From Larimichthys crocea (taxonomy: Eukaryota > Chordata > Actinopteri > Sciaenidae), in NCBI RefSeq assembly GCF_000972845.2, contig NC_040018.1, positions 7,230,761 through 7,294,760 of the forward strand: 64,000 nt of DNA, in the 5' to 3' direction. The position numbers and the translations under genes were made by a program. The notes below the pieces were generated by a model. The model ran no database searches, had not been told where the DNA came from, and saw only the letters and a program-made list of their open reading frames with translations. Shown here piece by piece: positions 23,200-36,195 of this stretch; positions within the stretch are counted from its first letter, which is position 1; each line of letters begins with the position of its first letter.

Positions 23200-25235
23200 A
23201 GATATTTCTCGTTCCACCACTCAAACACACCAAACTATGTCTATACAATATGAGTTGAGGCTTGAAGCTGAGGGAATTTGACCTGGGAAAACCTTAAAAA
23301 GTCTTGAATTTGATGTTAAAGAAAGTGTGGAAACCTATAACAAAACACCTGCATATGCCTGCACAGCATATAAAACATCCTTTCAGTACTGTGTGTGAGC
23401 CCAGCATGCAGCTCAGCTGAGCCTTTACAGTGACGTTCTGCTAAATAATGAAATCAGTTAATCGCAGCATCCCTGCTCCATACTCAACCATCAGATTGAT
23501 GTTGATCTTCCCAATACATTATCATCAGAACAAAAAAAGAAGAAACAGTCATCAACTTTTAAATGAACCCGGAGTTGTGGTGTCGATCCATATTCACTGT
23601 CTAAAGTTTTGGGAGTTTGAGTAACAAATGAGCGAACACCTTCAAGGATGAGACTGTGTGTGCATCAAAGCTGCGCTGCTGAAAATAGTCCCTAACAAAT
23701 GCTGAACTATTATGTCAAGCTAAACCAACACTGGCCAGCTGTTTTGAAAAATGACGAGAATGAGTGAAGCGACACTACTTGTAGTGAAGCTTCTTGTTTC
23801 ATGGGAGATCATAGCTATTTTCAAAATGATGTAACATTACATAATGTTACAGATATTATTACAAACTTTAGTTTGAATGGATGTGTCTGTTTGTTGAATG
23901 AAATGAAAGACAGAGTAGCTTGCTCGTGTTGTGAAACACAGTGTTTCTTCTTTCCTTCCATGCAGAACAAGAAAAACCAAACTGGTTAACGTGAGATTTC
24001 TCCTTTTTAGTTCACTATTCTAGTTGAAATAAAATCCTCAAGCTGACAGGCTGCCTTCATTGTCCACTCGTTGTTAATCTGTTAACCAATCCCTGATCAG
24101 AGAATTGACACCACAATAACCCCTGTGACCAAAAGAATGTGACTTGTCACCTGCCTGTGATGATATGTTACAAGTGTGTGTGTGTGTTTGTCTCGTCCCC
24201 CACACTATTATTTCATCTTATTACAACTTCCAGCCTGTTTTTACATGCAGACAAAGTGACAATTAGGCTTTAGACAGAGCTCTGCTTTATGTTTGTCAGA
24301 CTTGTGTTAACACGTCACGCACAAACTTGCGCACAAACACAGACGAGGCTTCACGGTCTGACTGAAGTTGTATGTTTGTGATGAGTTGTGTCCTCTCCAT
24401 CAGCTTCCACTCTGCTCTTACAAACTTTCTTTAGTGAGGAAAACGTTCTCGAGTTGTGTGTATTTTTTGTGCAGGGTTTGGCAGCAGGGGAGAAACACAC
24501 ACAGAGCTGATGGATGATAGGAGGTTGCAGTAAACGATGAGGAGGGTTGGTTGCGGAGAGAGCAGCAGACAAGGGAATGAGAGAATATTGAGATAGATAG
24601 CTGCGGGATAGAGGATAGTATGTCATCATGTAGCACCCTATGGGCGTCATATGTCAGGTGTCACAGCAGTATGTACATCATCACCCAGCTGCAGATCTTC
24701 TTCCCGATCCACATGCCCCACTGGACAATTTTCTTGTGGAAATGGAATCCAATTCTAAAAAATTGATTTGTGCTCAGCCTGCTGGAATAAAACTTCATTT
24801 TCACAACATATTACTTTTGAAAAGAAACTGCAAACTCTCAGTAAAAAGTAAAGTCCTGCTGTCTCTGCATCCCCGACAAAGAACAACATGCAGCTGGACA
24901 ATAAGACTTCAGTCCACGTCGATTCATCAGTCAAGATAATGGTTTTATTCATGACATTTTATTTTTCACCCTCACTCATTTCTGAAATCATATCACCACC
25001 CACCCATTCTGGACTGGACTGTGGAGTGATCCATAATTCATTGGTTGAACTTGTGCTTGTTGGTACATGTCACTGGCTGGATCAGTAAGGTTCATAATGT
25101 CTGTAATTTGATCAGTTCACTTAATCACTGCCAAACTCTGTGACCTGTATTACACTGCGACCATCAAATGTCCATCCATGGGGTGGGGTCGTGGTGGCAG
25201 CGGGTTTAACAGGGCACTCCGGTTCAAACTCCACA
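23200..25235. other. intergenic or intronic, nothing recognised
   Basis: Frames of up to 99 codons (24351-24650, 24640-24939) overlap on both strands and have no recognisable domains. No RNA gene or transposon end identified. Confidence 0.5.
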
Positions 25236-25239
25236 TATC

Positions 25240-25390
25240 GTGATCTAATTTTTTGGGTCACTACCCAAAACTCATGACCGTAGGTGAGGGTTGGTCAGTT
25301 CCCTCTTCCCCACAACGATGCGATACATCGTCCGGGGCGCTGCAGATGCCGCATCAACCCGCCAGTCCATCTCACGACAACAGGTTGTCA
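25240..25390 (-). mobile_element. RTE-like LINE internal fragment
   Basis: Contains GGGTCACTACCCAAAACTCA, TGACCGTAGGTGAGGGT and CGTCCGGGGCGCTGCAGATG, words that lie just upstream (in element orientation) of the C-terminal region seen at 21775-22170. Same LINE family and same orientation, independently truncated. Confidence 0.6.
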
Positions 25391-25599
25391 CGTGTGAATA
25401 TAGCAATGTGTTGTTGTGTGTGGCGTTCTTCTTTACTCGATGTGTTGCTTTGTGACACGCCCTCGCTGGCTGCTTGTTTTCATTCCGTTTTCTCGTCAAC
25501 TTAACGAGCTCAGCGGCTTAATTAATGAATGAGTCAGTGGTTTTGTGTGAATGGATCATAATCAGTACAGACGGCTTCAAGTGCAGCAGCTGGAGTGCC

Positions 25600-25601
<2 letters not shown>

Positions 25602-25646
<45 letters not shown>

Positions 25647-25732
25647 CAAGGATACTGCCTGCTTTCTATATTTCTATGCTTGGAGCAATGTATTGTGGGT
25701 GCAGTTTGGTTCTGGTTGACTGGCCCTGAGAC

Positions 25733-25779
<47 letters not shown>
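25602..25779. repeat. paired (GT)n and (AC)n microsatellites
   Basis: (GT)~20 at 25602-25642 and (AC)~23 at 25733-25779 in inverted polarity, 90 bp apart. Same architecture as 6451-6653. Confidence 0.9.
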
Positions 25780-25781
<2 letters not shown>

Positions 25782-25859
25782 CAGATGGTCTGTAATTAGT
25801 GGTCAAGGCCAACCGACTGCCAGATTCCACATCTGTAAATGACAGAATGCAGGGTGGAC

Positions 25860-25860
<1 letters not shown>

Positions 25861-25924
<64 letters not shown>
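25861..25924. repeat. (GTCT)16 microsatellite
   Basis: Sixteen tandem GTCT units followed by pyrimidine-rich sequence. Confidence 0.95.
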
Positions 25925-25926
<2 letters not shown>

Positions 25927-26427
25927 GTCTATGTCTCTCTCACTCTATTGCTCCAGTCTGGACAGTCTCCAGTTGTTTCCACCTCAGAGCATTCAAACCT
26001 CCAGAGCAGTGAGGAGTGAGGAGACGAAGGCGGCTCTCCTCGTCCTCCTCTTCTTGCACCGTAACACTCACTCGTCCTCTCCTCTGCTCCCTCTTCTGAC
26101 ACCATCCCTTCATCTGATGAAGTCAGTCTGTTGAGGATTCAGGCTGGTTTCGTTTCCAGTTTGTTCTTGGCTAGTATCCTCACGTTAAAATATCCTTGAA
26201 GTCATTTGATTTCATTTGATGTTTTGTATTTTTAGTTGTGCACAATTAGCTAGTCACTACTTTACTCATCATCTCAAACCCATTCATGAAGCTCGCACAC
26301 AGTGTTTTGCCAGATTGGATATCTCTCAGCCCGGCCATGTGCTGTATATTTGGCAAAAATAGTTTGGAGCAGGTTGTGATCACTGGTCTGGTGGACTCTG
26401 GGCAGACAGTCCTCTTTCAGTGTAAAC

Positions 26428-26680
26428 CCCCAGCTGGCCGGTGTGGGTTCTCTCTGGGTACTCCAGCTTCCTCCCACAGTCCAAAGACATGCAGGTTTAA
26501 GTTTAATCACAGGTGTGAATGTGAGTGTGAATGGTTGTTTGTCTCAATGTGTCAGCCTGGTAATAAAATGGCGACTTATCCAGGGTGGACCCGGCGTCTC
26601 TGCCAGTGTCAGCTGGGATTGGCTCCAGCCCCACTGTGACCCTGAGAAGGATTGGAAATGAATAAATGGATGATGTGATG
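26428..26680 (+). repeat. teleost repeat of the 'cacggtggtgcagtgg' family, forward, 5'-truncated
   Basis: Contains TCTGGGTACTCCAGCTTCCT, CCCACAGTCCAAAGACATGC, CAGCTGGGATTGGCTCCAGC and ends near AATAAATGGATGATG. Matches the reverse-oriented copy at 7086-7330. Confidence 0.75.
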
Positions 26681-26684
26681 TTTA

Positions 26685-26835
26685 ATGATTTGAGTTTTAC
26701 TTGTTTGTAGTCTGTTCTCATTGGGAAGTACTGTATCTTTAAAGTGTGTAAGTTTTTCAATCTTCACTCTCCTGTCATCCCAATGAAAATGATCAATGTA
26801 TTTTGACCTTACTGTAATAGGTGAAGCTCTATAAA

Positions 26836-26872
<37 letters not shown>

Positions 26873-28955
26873 TGATGTGTCATGGTCTGATGATTTGCTG
26901 TGCAGTTTTACTCCCCGCTCTCTCTCTCTCTTCTCACTGTGATGGATAGCAGGGTGCTGGCTGGCTGTCCTCTGTGTCAAACTGTTTTCTCATTGGCTAA
27001 CGGTGCTTCAGTCTCTGTGTGACAGTACCGACAGAGAAAACACTGTCGATATCAATCAAAGTCTTTTTTAGGACAAGGTGAGCGAACACTAATCAGACTG
27101 TGTTATATTTTATCTGGAGTGAGGCTGTCATGAATTTTAAACTCGTATAAAAATGATACTCCATACCTCATTGGCTGCCACGGCTAAAAGAAAAAAAAGT
27201 CCTCCACACACAAAATAGAAATATGAATTCATTCATTTAATCATTGTTTCTGTTTTGAAATAAAGCTCCTGCACATCGAGATGAACTCATACTGAAGCAG
27301 CTGTGTGGGACTGTGGGTTCATGTTTTATTTAAATACATTATCATATTTTTAGTAGCTTTTCTTATGTCACTATTTGAACTCCTCTCTGATTGTCAGCAG
27401 AGAGTGAGGTGGAGATTGTTCACTCGATGGTTGATGGCATGGATGGCATTGAACTCGTACCCTTAATCTCCATTAATTACACATACTATTGTATGTATGA
27501 TTCGTGGAGATGCTGTCGTTTTAAATATGTGGTATCGAAAGAGTATTAAAGTATTGATACTTTGTATTTTTGATACTTTGTATTCATACTTTTGACAACC
27601 CATCTGTATTTAAATGTTTGATTTTTAAACACTTAACTTTACAAACACGTATTGTTCGGTCAAATGCAAAGAATGAAATTACATGCCAACCAAATATGTC
27701 GTGCTGAATTCTGGGGAGACACATGAATGTTGATTCATTGATTGATTAGTTGTTGATTGGTTGTGTTCTTGCTTTTATATCTAACCTGTTTGTTGCAGTT
27801 TAAATGAGTATTCTGCTTCAGTTGGTTTGGGCTGGTGTGAAAGCTGTCAATCAAACTGGTATGGTCAAACAACCAAACCTAGACCACCTGAAAAGGTGAA
27901 CCTTTTTCCGTCTCCAGACAAACTCTAGTGTGTCTCCTTAGTAGTGTGACAGTGGACCAACTACAAGACAGGACAATAATTTATGTGAACACTTTTTAAT
28001 ATAAAAAGATATCAAATATAAATGGTCGTCAGGTGACAGGTTGATAGTGATGAGTTCCAATATGATCCACCTTGTTTGCTCTCCACATGACTGGAGCAAC
28101 CAAAACACACTCAAATGTGATTGGTCATTACTACTTAGACAGAAACCAGGTTCTGCATTCATATTTATTGATCTATTCATAGAGATTACAAGACAGAAAT
28201 ACTGCAAAGTCCATCTGCTGATCTGCTTATGCAGGATCACCTGGTAACTATGGCAACCTTAATGCGTATCGCCATGTGAGTTCAGGGGTTTTACTCCGTG
28301 AATCAATTTTTTCTTCAATAAAAAGTAAGTGAGGCATAGTGACCCCACTAAACGGATAAACAGCCTCATATTATAGTGAGACACCTCTCCTGTTTGCCAT
28401 TATGGATGACATACTGCAAAATATGTGTATATGTATGTATTTTATATCATTATTGGATTATTAGAGACCCATGGCACTGTGATAAAGTGAGCTGGGTGCC
28501 CTTATATCATGTTTCACATCATCACCTTTTGCTTTGATGACAGCATTACACACTCTTTCAGTCAGCTTCCTATTTTGCTTTCTTTACACGATTTTATGTA
28601 CTACATAATTCAGTATGATACTTAACAGTTCTGATGTCTTCAGTGTTAATCTACAAAGTAGAAAATAATCTAAATAAATTAAAGGTAAAATATTCTACTT
28701 CTACAATTTATGGAGTTTAAATAATGAGTTTGGATGAACGGTTGCATTTTAAATCTGGTCTTCTTCATGGTGTTGCTGACTTGTTTTGACTGCTACTGTG
28801 TATATACGTGATACTGTTTTACACAGTATTGTTTTCCAAAGTAGTGAGTGTGCCAGAATACTGTAAATAGAGAAGGAAACTGAGCCAGAAAGGCTCATTT
28901 TTATGTCATAAAATGTTCCAACAGGTCAAAAGACTTGTTTACGGTGCAGTTTTAC
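26685..28955. other. intergenic or intronic, nothing recognised
   Basis: Holds a (GT)n tract at 26839-26871 and otherwise no supported feature. The 123-codon frame at 26609-26980 is carried by the microsatellite. Confidence 0.5.
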
Positions 28956-29055
28956 TGATTTAAGGGTCTAGTGTGTCACATTGTCAACTGAATCTATTTG
29001 AATGAATAAATTGTGTTTAATTTATATATTATATTTATTTATATGTGTGTGTTTT

Positions 29056-29058
<3 letters not shown>

Positions 29059-29106
<48 letters not shown>

Positions 29107-29111
29107 ATATG
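29059..29111. repeat. (TA)n microsatellite followed by GGACGT repeats
   Basis: About 25 TA units with one break, then three and a half GGACGT units at 29111-29131. Confidence 0.9.
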
Positions 29112-29134
29112 GACGTGGACGTGGACGTGGGACA

Positions 29135-30575
29135 TTTTGCTAATGTTGACCAAAACATCTGCACCAGTAAGAGCCTGATCATTACGACAGGAATGTACTG
29201 TCATGCTGATGTAAAAACGCTGTCTTAGAATGTTTACACATCTGTATGTAAAGCTGAGGCAGGCATGTATTTATCACATTTCTAAAAACTATACTACAGA
29301 ATTCTCTCAGCGTATTAGTAGAAATTTTATTGTGGATGGAACTTGAGCAAAGTATTCATCATCACCAAAACAACATGTCTGTTCTTGCACTGCAGTTATC
29401 CAGGTCCTCCTCATAACAGTCTCCCTGACATGTAAGAACATTTTGAAGTCATAATGATAATAGCTTCTGTGATAATAGCTGTAGGTTTGTGCGTAGCGGT
29501 TTGCTCATACAGACTCAGGACAGAAAGAGCTTTCAGGCCACTCAAAGGATGATCAAGATATTTGTTTTCAGTCTGTGATAAGTCCAATTGAAGGAAACAG
29601 ATTGACCTTTGGGGGAAAGCGAAGGCACAGCTGTCACTTTTAGGGCTGCAATGTAGCATGTAGCACAACAGTGTATGGTAGAGATGGTAGATCATTATCA
29701 TTAGCTCTTTGTGTAAGTGTGTGTACACTTCCCATGCTCAGCTGTATTCTGTTGGGCTGTGAGTTTGTGTGAATGTGATCACTGACCTTTCTCCCTGAAT
29801 CCTTTCACCTGTGAAGGCAAGTCTATGGAATAATAATCCCAACACAGATGTGTTTGTGTCAAGTTTGGGTGTTGTTACATAATAGCATCATATTCCAGCA
29901 TGATTTGTGTGTGTTGTGATGTATTGTGAAAAGTGTTATCGGCAATGAAAAAAGAAAATCATGCATAAATATAAGAATTTTAAATAATATACATTAAATC
30001 AAATCTGACACAGTTTTAACTGAATAATATTAAAAAACATAAATAAACATATACTGTATGTACTGTGGTGGATTCCATGATAAATCAGCTGCTGCCTGAG
30101 TGTCTGTGCGTCTGTTGTAGCATGACGGTGCAGAAGGAACGGAACATTTTTGGGAAATATGTTGTTTGTCTTTTCTGTCCAGAGTCAGATGAGAAGATTA
30201 ATAAGTGTTTCGTCTCCACAGGGTGTGTTTAGTTTAGCCTAGCACGGAAGCTGTAATCAAAATGAAACACAGAGTGAACTGTGGTTATGAAATTTGTCTA
30301 GCGTCACATATTTTGTTCTCTAACACATTAGGCCACTCTTTCTGTATGGCAACGTTGGATTTATAGGATTTTTGTCATAAATACTTTGATGTGTCATATT
30401 TAATTCTCTGGATTAGATCAAATCATTTTAAGAGATTCCTGTCAGGTTAGTTTTTCAGAAAACATAATTTTTTATTGATTTTCTTGCTTTATGTTGCAGA
30501 ATTTTAACATAAGTTGTCTGACCACTGATGTGAGAATGCTCAGTACAGTTGCATCTATTGTTTAAAGTTATGTAG
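29135..30575. other. intergenic or intronic, nothing recognised
   Basis: No supported gene or repeat. The 105-codon minus frame at 29411-29728 has no recognised domain. Confidence 0.5.
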
Positions 30576-30577
30576 AC

Positions 30578-31330
30578 CAGTGGTCCCCAACCTTTTCCTA
30601 ACTGCGGACCGGTCAACGCTTGACAACTTTAATGCGGACCGGGGGGGATACGTCATTTCGAAATAAAAAACGTTTCAAAATAAAAGACCGCTCGACTTAG
30701 ACTGGGACTATAATAGAGGGGGACTTACTACTCTATCTACAGTTGGTAGAAGAAGAAAATATTAAGTATGAATGCAAATAACAAAAGAGCGCGGAGAACA
30801 TGTAGTAGGCATTGTAGCTTGTTGCCCGTGAAATCCGATGAGTCAATTAAAAATTATCAACCCAAAAATAATTAACAACTACCTCGCACAATTAATTATC
30901 TTTTGTAATTTACATTTATACTTAATATTTTCTTCTTCTCCTACCAACTGTGGATGAAGTAGTAAGTCCCCCTTTATTATAGTCCCAGTCAGGGACGGAC
31001 TGGCAATCTGGCATACTGTGCATTTGCCCGGTGGGCCGACGTGGTATTTGGGCCGACAAGTCCCGATATATATATTTAACAAGTAGATCACACACCCCGA
31101 ACACACTCTTGGGCTTAGCGATGGGCAATGTGGGCCGCGCAGGAGCGGGACGGCGGCTGGTAAGGGTCCGCCAATGGTCCCAGTCTAAGTCGAGCGGTCT
31201 TTTATTTTGAAACGTTTCGGAAATGACCGTATTAAATAAAACAGAAATAACTAATTAATTCTTGTGCGGCCCGGTACTGATTGATCCACGGACCGGTACC
31301 GGTCCGCGGCCCGGGGGTTGGGGACCACTG
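30578..31330. mobile_element. hAT-type element with snap-back interior (753 bp)
   Basis: Terminal inverted repeats CAGTGGTCCCCAACC and GGTTGGGGACCACTG, flanked by a perfect 8-bp duplication ATGTAGAC (30570-30577 and 31331-31338). Inside, an arm of about 115 bp (about 30666-30782) is the reverse complement of about 30904-31222 once a 187-bp nested insert is removed, so the element can fold into a long hairpin. No transposase frame. Ends and duplication length identify hAT. Confidence 0.9.
30990..31176. mobile_element. short element nested in one arm of the hAT element
   Basis: This 187-bp stretch interrupts the right snap-back arm and is flanked by an exact 8-bp repeat GTCCCAGT (30982-30989 and 31177-31184). 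It starts CAGGGACGGACTGGC and ends GTCCGCCAATG, weakly inverted ends. CAGGGACGGACTGG is a word I associate with fish hAT termini. The left arm has the uninterrupted target. Confidence 0.7.
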
Positions 31331-31339
31331 ATGTAGACC

Positions 31340-31952
31340 ACACATTCACAGTCACTTGTGTCTTTTGTTATCATTGTCATCTTGGGAATCCCATTTATAG
31401 ACAATCATTATCTCATGGAACCCAACCTGAAATAAGCCTTTTGGCTGTTCTGTTACAGAGAACAAAAAAACCTTTAAACAAACTTGAGTTAAACTTCCCT
31501 TGGCAATGTCAACCCATGTCCTTGATAACTAGTGGTTTCTATAGTAACCTTAATATCTTAACAGGTGGGATTGGAAACATAAAAACAACTAAAGGTGGCA
31601 AAAATACAAGTGAAAGTCCCCAAAACAAAATCCAGAACTCAGAAACAAAACAGGAACGCAGGTAAGCAACAGACACATTATGAACAATGACATAAATAAC
31701 ACAGCAACGAAATAACAAGGCAGGACAACAGACACGGGAGAAACAAATCACGGTGGAATATTCAAAAACTGGAAAACAAAAGCAGGAAGTAGAAATAGAC
31801 GACACAGTGAGGTGAAAACTACAAAATAAAACAGGAAGGACAAAACAAACTCAAAAAGCGTCACATCCAGCAGTGACATGCGAGACAAGTTTTGCAGATC
31901 CAGGAGCATTTGCCTGTTGCGACTTAACCTTTGGTGCTTGACGTCAGGAAGT
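31340..31952. other. A-rich intergenic, possible decayed repeat
   Basis: The plus strand from about 31600 to 31860 is unusually A-rich with many ACAAAA words, as in the 3' part of some decayed LTR elements, but no boundary or motif is firm. The 115- and 88-codon frames have no domains. Confidence 0.4.
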
Positions 31953-33295
31953 AAAGGAGACAACTCCATAATCATGCATTCATTATTCCTTAGCATTCAC
32001 CATCCCAGGAAGAAAACATCAGAGGGGATTGAGGTTATTTACTCAAATCCAGACTGGAAACTGTGTAGGTGAACTCTGTATACCTGCACATACCTGCACT
32101 CCACCTCTGCTGATAACGCTGACTCCCAACTGTTGTCCAAATGCCTGCAGCTTTATAATCTTCAGCATTGGAGCTACGCTGCTGGTATCATTGAGATTAC
32201 TGATGTATGTGTGTGTGTTTGTGTGTTTGTGTGTGTGTAGGTGTAGGTGTGTGGGAGAGAGAGAGAGAGAGAGAGACAGCCTGACGTAGATAGAAAGAGA
32301 CAGAGGAAGAGTCTCTGTCCTTTTCTTTGATCTCTTCCAGGCTTCTTTTATCTCCAGGTTTATTCTGGCTCCTTGAGTAACAGATGATACTGATGTTACC
32401 CATACGCACACACACACACACCCACACACACACTCTGTACTTTTCCGTGCCATCTACCAGCAACCCATCTTGAAGCTGTTCACACCACTGCAGAAACAAG
32501 GCATTGCACATGCATGTGAACTGTGACTGCGGGATGTGTGTACAGTAAAAGTTTCTTTTCGAGGGTGTTATGTCATCCTACCCACTTGTGTGCATGTGTA
32601 TGTGTGTGTCTCTGTCTTTGGCAACACACACACACACAAACACACAGTTGACAGGCGCCAGTCTCTGTAGTATCTGTAGACAAATCTGTGGTCCGTCCCA
32701 GCACTGGCAGATGGTGCTCATTGACAAGTGCTCTTTCCTTCCTTCTATCATTCCTTCATTCCTTCCTTCTTTTCTCATCCTCAGTCCCATCTTTGCTTTA
32801 TCCAGTCTGGATATTTTTATTAGTTGCCTCCAGTTTCAGAGTGTGATCTGAAACTGTAATCTGTGGTAAATATGTTCAGCTGTACTCGAGTATTTGTTCA
32901 GATTACATCACTTATGAGCAAAAATGAGCAAGACTTTTTATTTCACCAACCACTAAAAGTCAGTCCCGGATTTACTCTTGTCTGGCGGCTTCTTGCTCGC
33001 TCGCTTACTCCTTTTCTCTTCTTAACTTCCTCCGTCAGCGTCCTCTTCGGATCATGTCCATAGACACTGCTGAGCCGGGTTATGTTGCTTGCTTGCCCAG
33101 CTCTGGTTTACATCTCTGGCTCTGGCTCTACTCCTTGTCAGCATTCCTCCCTGTGGCTGGCCTGAAAACCTCCTCTTTCCGGCAACCCAAATGCCCCACA
33201 GTAGCAAACCAGCTAACAAACTGAGCTAAAATTATCTAACAGCAGCTACAGTTGGCAGTAGTTTACTTCACTGAAACTGTAACTGAACTGTAAAC

Positions 33296-34171
33296 TTGGA
33301 TGAAAGACCACCATCTCCAGCTTAATCTGTCAAAAACCGAACTCCTGGTCATCCCTGCCCATGAGTCAATCTGCCATGACTTCAACCTGAAAATTGGTAC
33401 TGTCACTATTACCCCTAACCATGCTGCTAAAAACCTGGGCGTCGTACTTGATGATCGTCTTTCTCTCTCTGAGCACATTTCCTCCGTAGCGAGGTCATCT
33501 CGCTATGCATTGTACAATATTAGAAAAATCAGACCGTACCTGACCCAATATGCCGCTCAGCTCCTGATTCAGGCTACAGTCAGCTCCCGCCTCGATTACT
33601 GCAACTCGCTCTTGGCTGGCCTACCTGCTTGCGCGATCAAACCTTTGCAAATGGTCCAGAATGCCGCAGCGCGACTGGTTTTCAATCAACCTAAAAGGTC
33701 ACATGTCACCCCACTCTTCAGCGACCTGCACTGGCTGCCTGTAGCTGCCAGAATTAAACACAAAGCTCTGACGCTAGCCTACAAAACCATCTCAGGATCT
33801 GCCCCTGCCTATCTCAGCGTCTTACTAAAGGCTCACGTCCCGACCAGGGCGTTACGCTCCGCTCATACAAACCGTCTAGTTGTACCCTCGCCTCTCGCAA
33901 AGCGAGGTCACTCTAAACTCTTCTCTGTGGTCGTCCCCAAATGGTGGAATGACCTACCAACGGCTACTAGAACAGCAACATCCCTTTCTACCTTTAAAAA
34001 ACTTGTAAAAACCTTTCTGTTTCGAGAATGCTTCCCTGCCTAACAAAACTAACAAAACTAACAACTACTCTGTGCTCCTTTACACCTTTCTCAGCTTATG
34101 TCCTCCTCTGTAAGTCGCTTTGGATAAAAGCGTCTGCTAAATGTAATGTAATGTAATGTAATGTAATGTAA
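33296..34171 (+). mobile_element. 5'-truncated L2/CR1-like LINE, copy 1
   Basis: Consists of the C-terminal third of the ORF2 reading frame (33300-34043), a short 3' UTR with GTCGCTTTGGATAAAAGCGT (34115) and CTGCTAAATG, and an (ATGTA)n tail to 34171. The tail and UTR are typical of teleost L2-type LINEs. A short TGTAAA match at the two ends could be a target duplication but is ambiguous because of the tail. Confidence 0.9.
33300..34043 (+). CDS. LINE reverse transcriptase C-terminal fragment (247 codons)
   Basis: Open for 247 codons. Residues 1-25 (HHLQLNLSKTELLVIPA) follow the RT catalytic palm; NLGVVLDDRLS lies near residue 47; [20 protein letters not shown] lies near 94; HWLPVAARIKHKALTLAYK follows; WWNDLPTATRTA lies near the C-terminus. 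These are standard features of L2/CR1 ORF2 after the YADD core, which is missing, as are the endonuclease and N-terminal RT. Being truncated and without its promoter, it is not expected to be active. The true upstream frame begins at TGG before the first ATG. Confidence 0.9.
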   Translation: MKDHHLQLNLSKTELLVIPAHESICHDFNLKIGTVTITPNHAAKNLGVVLDDRLSLSEHISSVARSSRYALYNIRKIRPYLTQYAAQLLIQATVSSRLDYCNSLLAGLPACAIKPLQMVQNAAARLVFNQPKRSHVTPLFSDLHWLPVAARIKHKALTLAYKTISGSAPAYLSVLLKAHVPTRALRSAHTNRLVVPSPLAKRGHSKLFSVVVPKWWNDLPTATRTATSLSTFKKLVKTFLFRECFPA

Positions 34172-36195
34172 ATCACAGAGAGTGCTGCTTCCATGGGCCA
34201 TCTTTCTCTGTTTTCTGACATTTCATAGAGTTTATAATACATTGATCAACCTGAGCAGTACTTTATTAGAGGTGTGTGTGTGTATCTCCCTCCTTGATGA
34301 CGGGACATGACGGTCTTCAGATTTGATGTGGACTTCCACAGCAGCAGCAGGAGCGACAGGTAACTTCTTAGCCAGGACTCAATTGCTGGGACAATTTCGA
34401 AAAATGATTTCAGGAGCTCTCAACCTCAAAGGCTCTGAAAGTAGCCTTAGCTGCTAATGCAAATAGCCACCTGGGGTTGTTCTGCTGTAACTCTTTATTC
34501 TCTGATATCTCATATCTCATATTTCTGGGTGAATGATCCACACAAGGGGTCCCAGGGATCACATGAGAGGCCCACAATGGACTCACACAAACGTGCATGC
34601 ATGGACACTGAATTTGGATCAGATCTGTGGTCATGTGTTGGTCATTGGTATATTCATGTTGTCAACACAAGTATTCATGCATGTTTGCATGGTACCATTT
34701 GTTTGTGTGTGTCCATGCTCCATGAGTGTGTTTCTGTGTACATATATCTGTGTGATTGGAGGGATGCCAAGGCCAGTGTGCGGTCTGAATTCGTGTAAGT
34801 GGTGGATTTGTTGCTCACTTAAACTAGTCAGCATGAAGGTTAAACTGTCACACTTGTAAACAAGGCTCTGCTCTCCAAAATGAGTTTGCTGCTTAATTTT
34901 AACAGCAAGTGAACATGATGGTGGCTGATGCTCAGTCCGCTGCTGCTGAACTCACTATAAGTCACTGTGCAGAGTGAGCCAGAGAAATGCCAGAAATGTA
35001 AACGTAAAATAGAACTGCTGTGGTCAGTTCCCATCGAGGGTTGGCACAGGTGTGGCGTTGTAAGTGAACTAAAATCTGTGCAGCATTCATCTCCAGCAAA
35101 TCATTTGCACATTTAGGCGTAGCAGTTTTTTAAAGGCTTGGCTTTGTGCTTTTTTTTTTCATTCATGCTGTTCACAGTGAGCCCAGCTAAGTGGAGGCTA
35201 GTGTGCTGTTCATTGGCCTGCCTGGAAGTACATCACAGATATGCTATCCATTCTATATATACATATATATGTATGTATACATGACCCGTTAGCCACATCC
35301 TCATTAGGCCCTTAACGTTCTGGAGCACAGCATCCATCCTAACACATCAGCTTCCAGCCACATACTGTCTGCACAGCTGTTAGAACTGACTGGAATGATT
35401 ATGTCTAAGTGAAATAAAGTGGAAAAATGTGCATTCATTCACACAGAGTCTGGAGGACCTCGGCACGAGGCATTTGATCTCGCAGAGGTGTCTAGTTAGA
35501 CCAACGAGACAAAAGTTTCCTCTCATCAGCGGGGTGAGTCTCGATGTATTGATCCTCAGTTTTCTATATTACTACATTTCCATCAATTCATTTGAAGCAA
35601 TTAGATACATCTAAACTCCCTTTTTATGTAGTTCTTTCAAAAATCAAACATCTTTTCAATACAAGTATCTGTGTGAACCACATAGTACATAAACATGATT
35701 CGCTTTCCTCTCCCACAGTTGACAGTGGCTGATTATCTGGGCTCTCTGTGTTCTGTATGATTGTAGGTGTTAGCTCAGCTTGAAAACAGCTAATGTCGCT
35801 CCTCAAATTTGTTGTATGAACCAAAGTGTTTCAATTCTGTGATTATTGTTTCAGTATTTTACGCAGTGTGCGTCTTGTCAAGTTTGTGCTTCCCAGTTTG
35901 TTCATAAAATCCAAACTGTGCCCAGATGTCTTTGAAAACAGTTGTGGGTTGTGTTTGTTATCACTCCGCTGATGTCTGCCTCCCTGCGCCGTACCTCCCA
36001 ACATATAAAAGTAACTTTGATTAGTCAAAGGAGTGCACAGGAGCAACCATGCAAACATAACTTTACAACTTTATTGGCCAGCTGAGGCCAGAAAATCAAC
36101 AATTAACATAAGAAGGCTATATGTGTGTGCTGCAAACTACTGATTATGATTATGTTTTTCGAAAGTGTGCAGGACGTTTGTTTTGTCTTCTAGAC

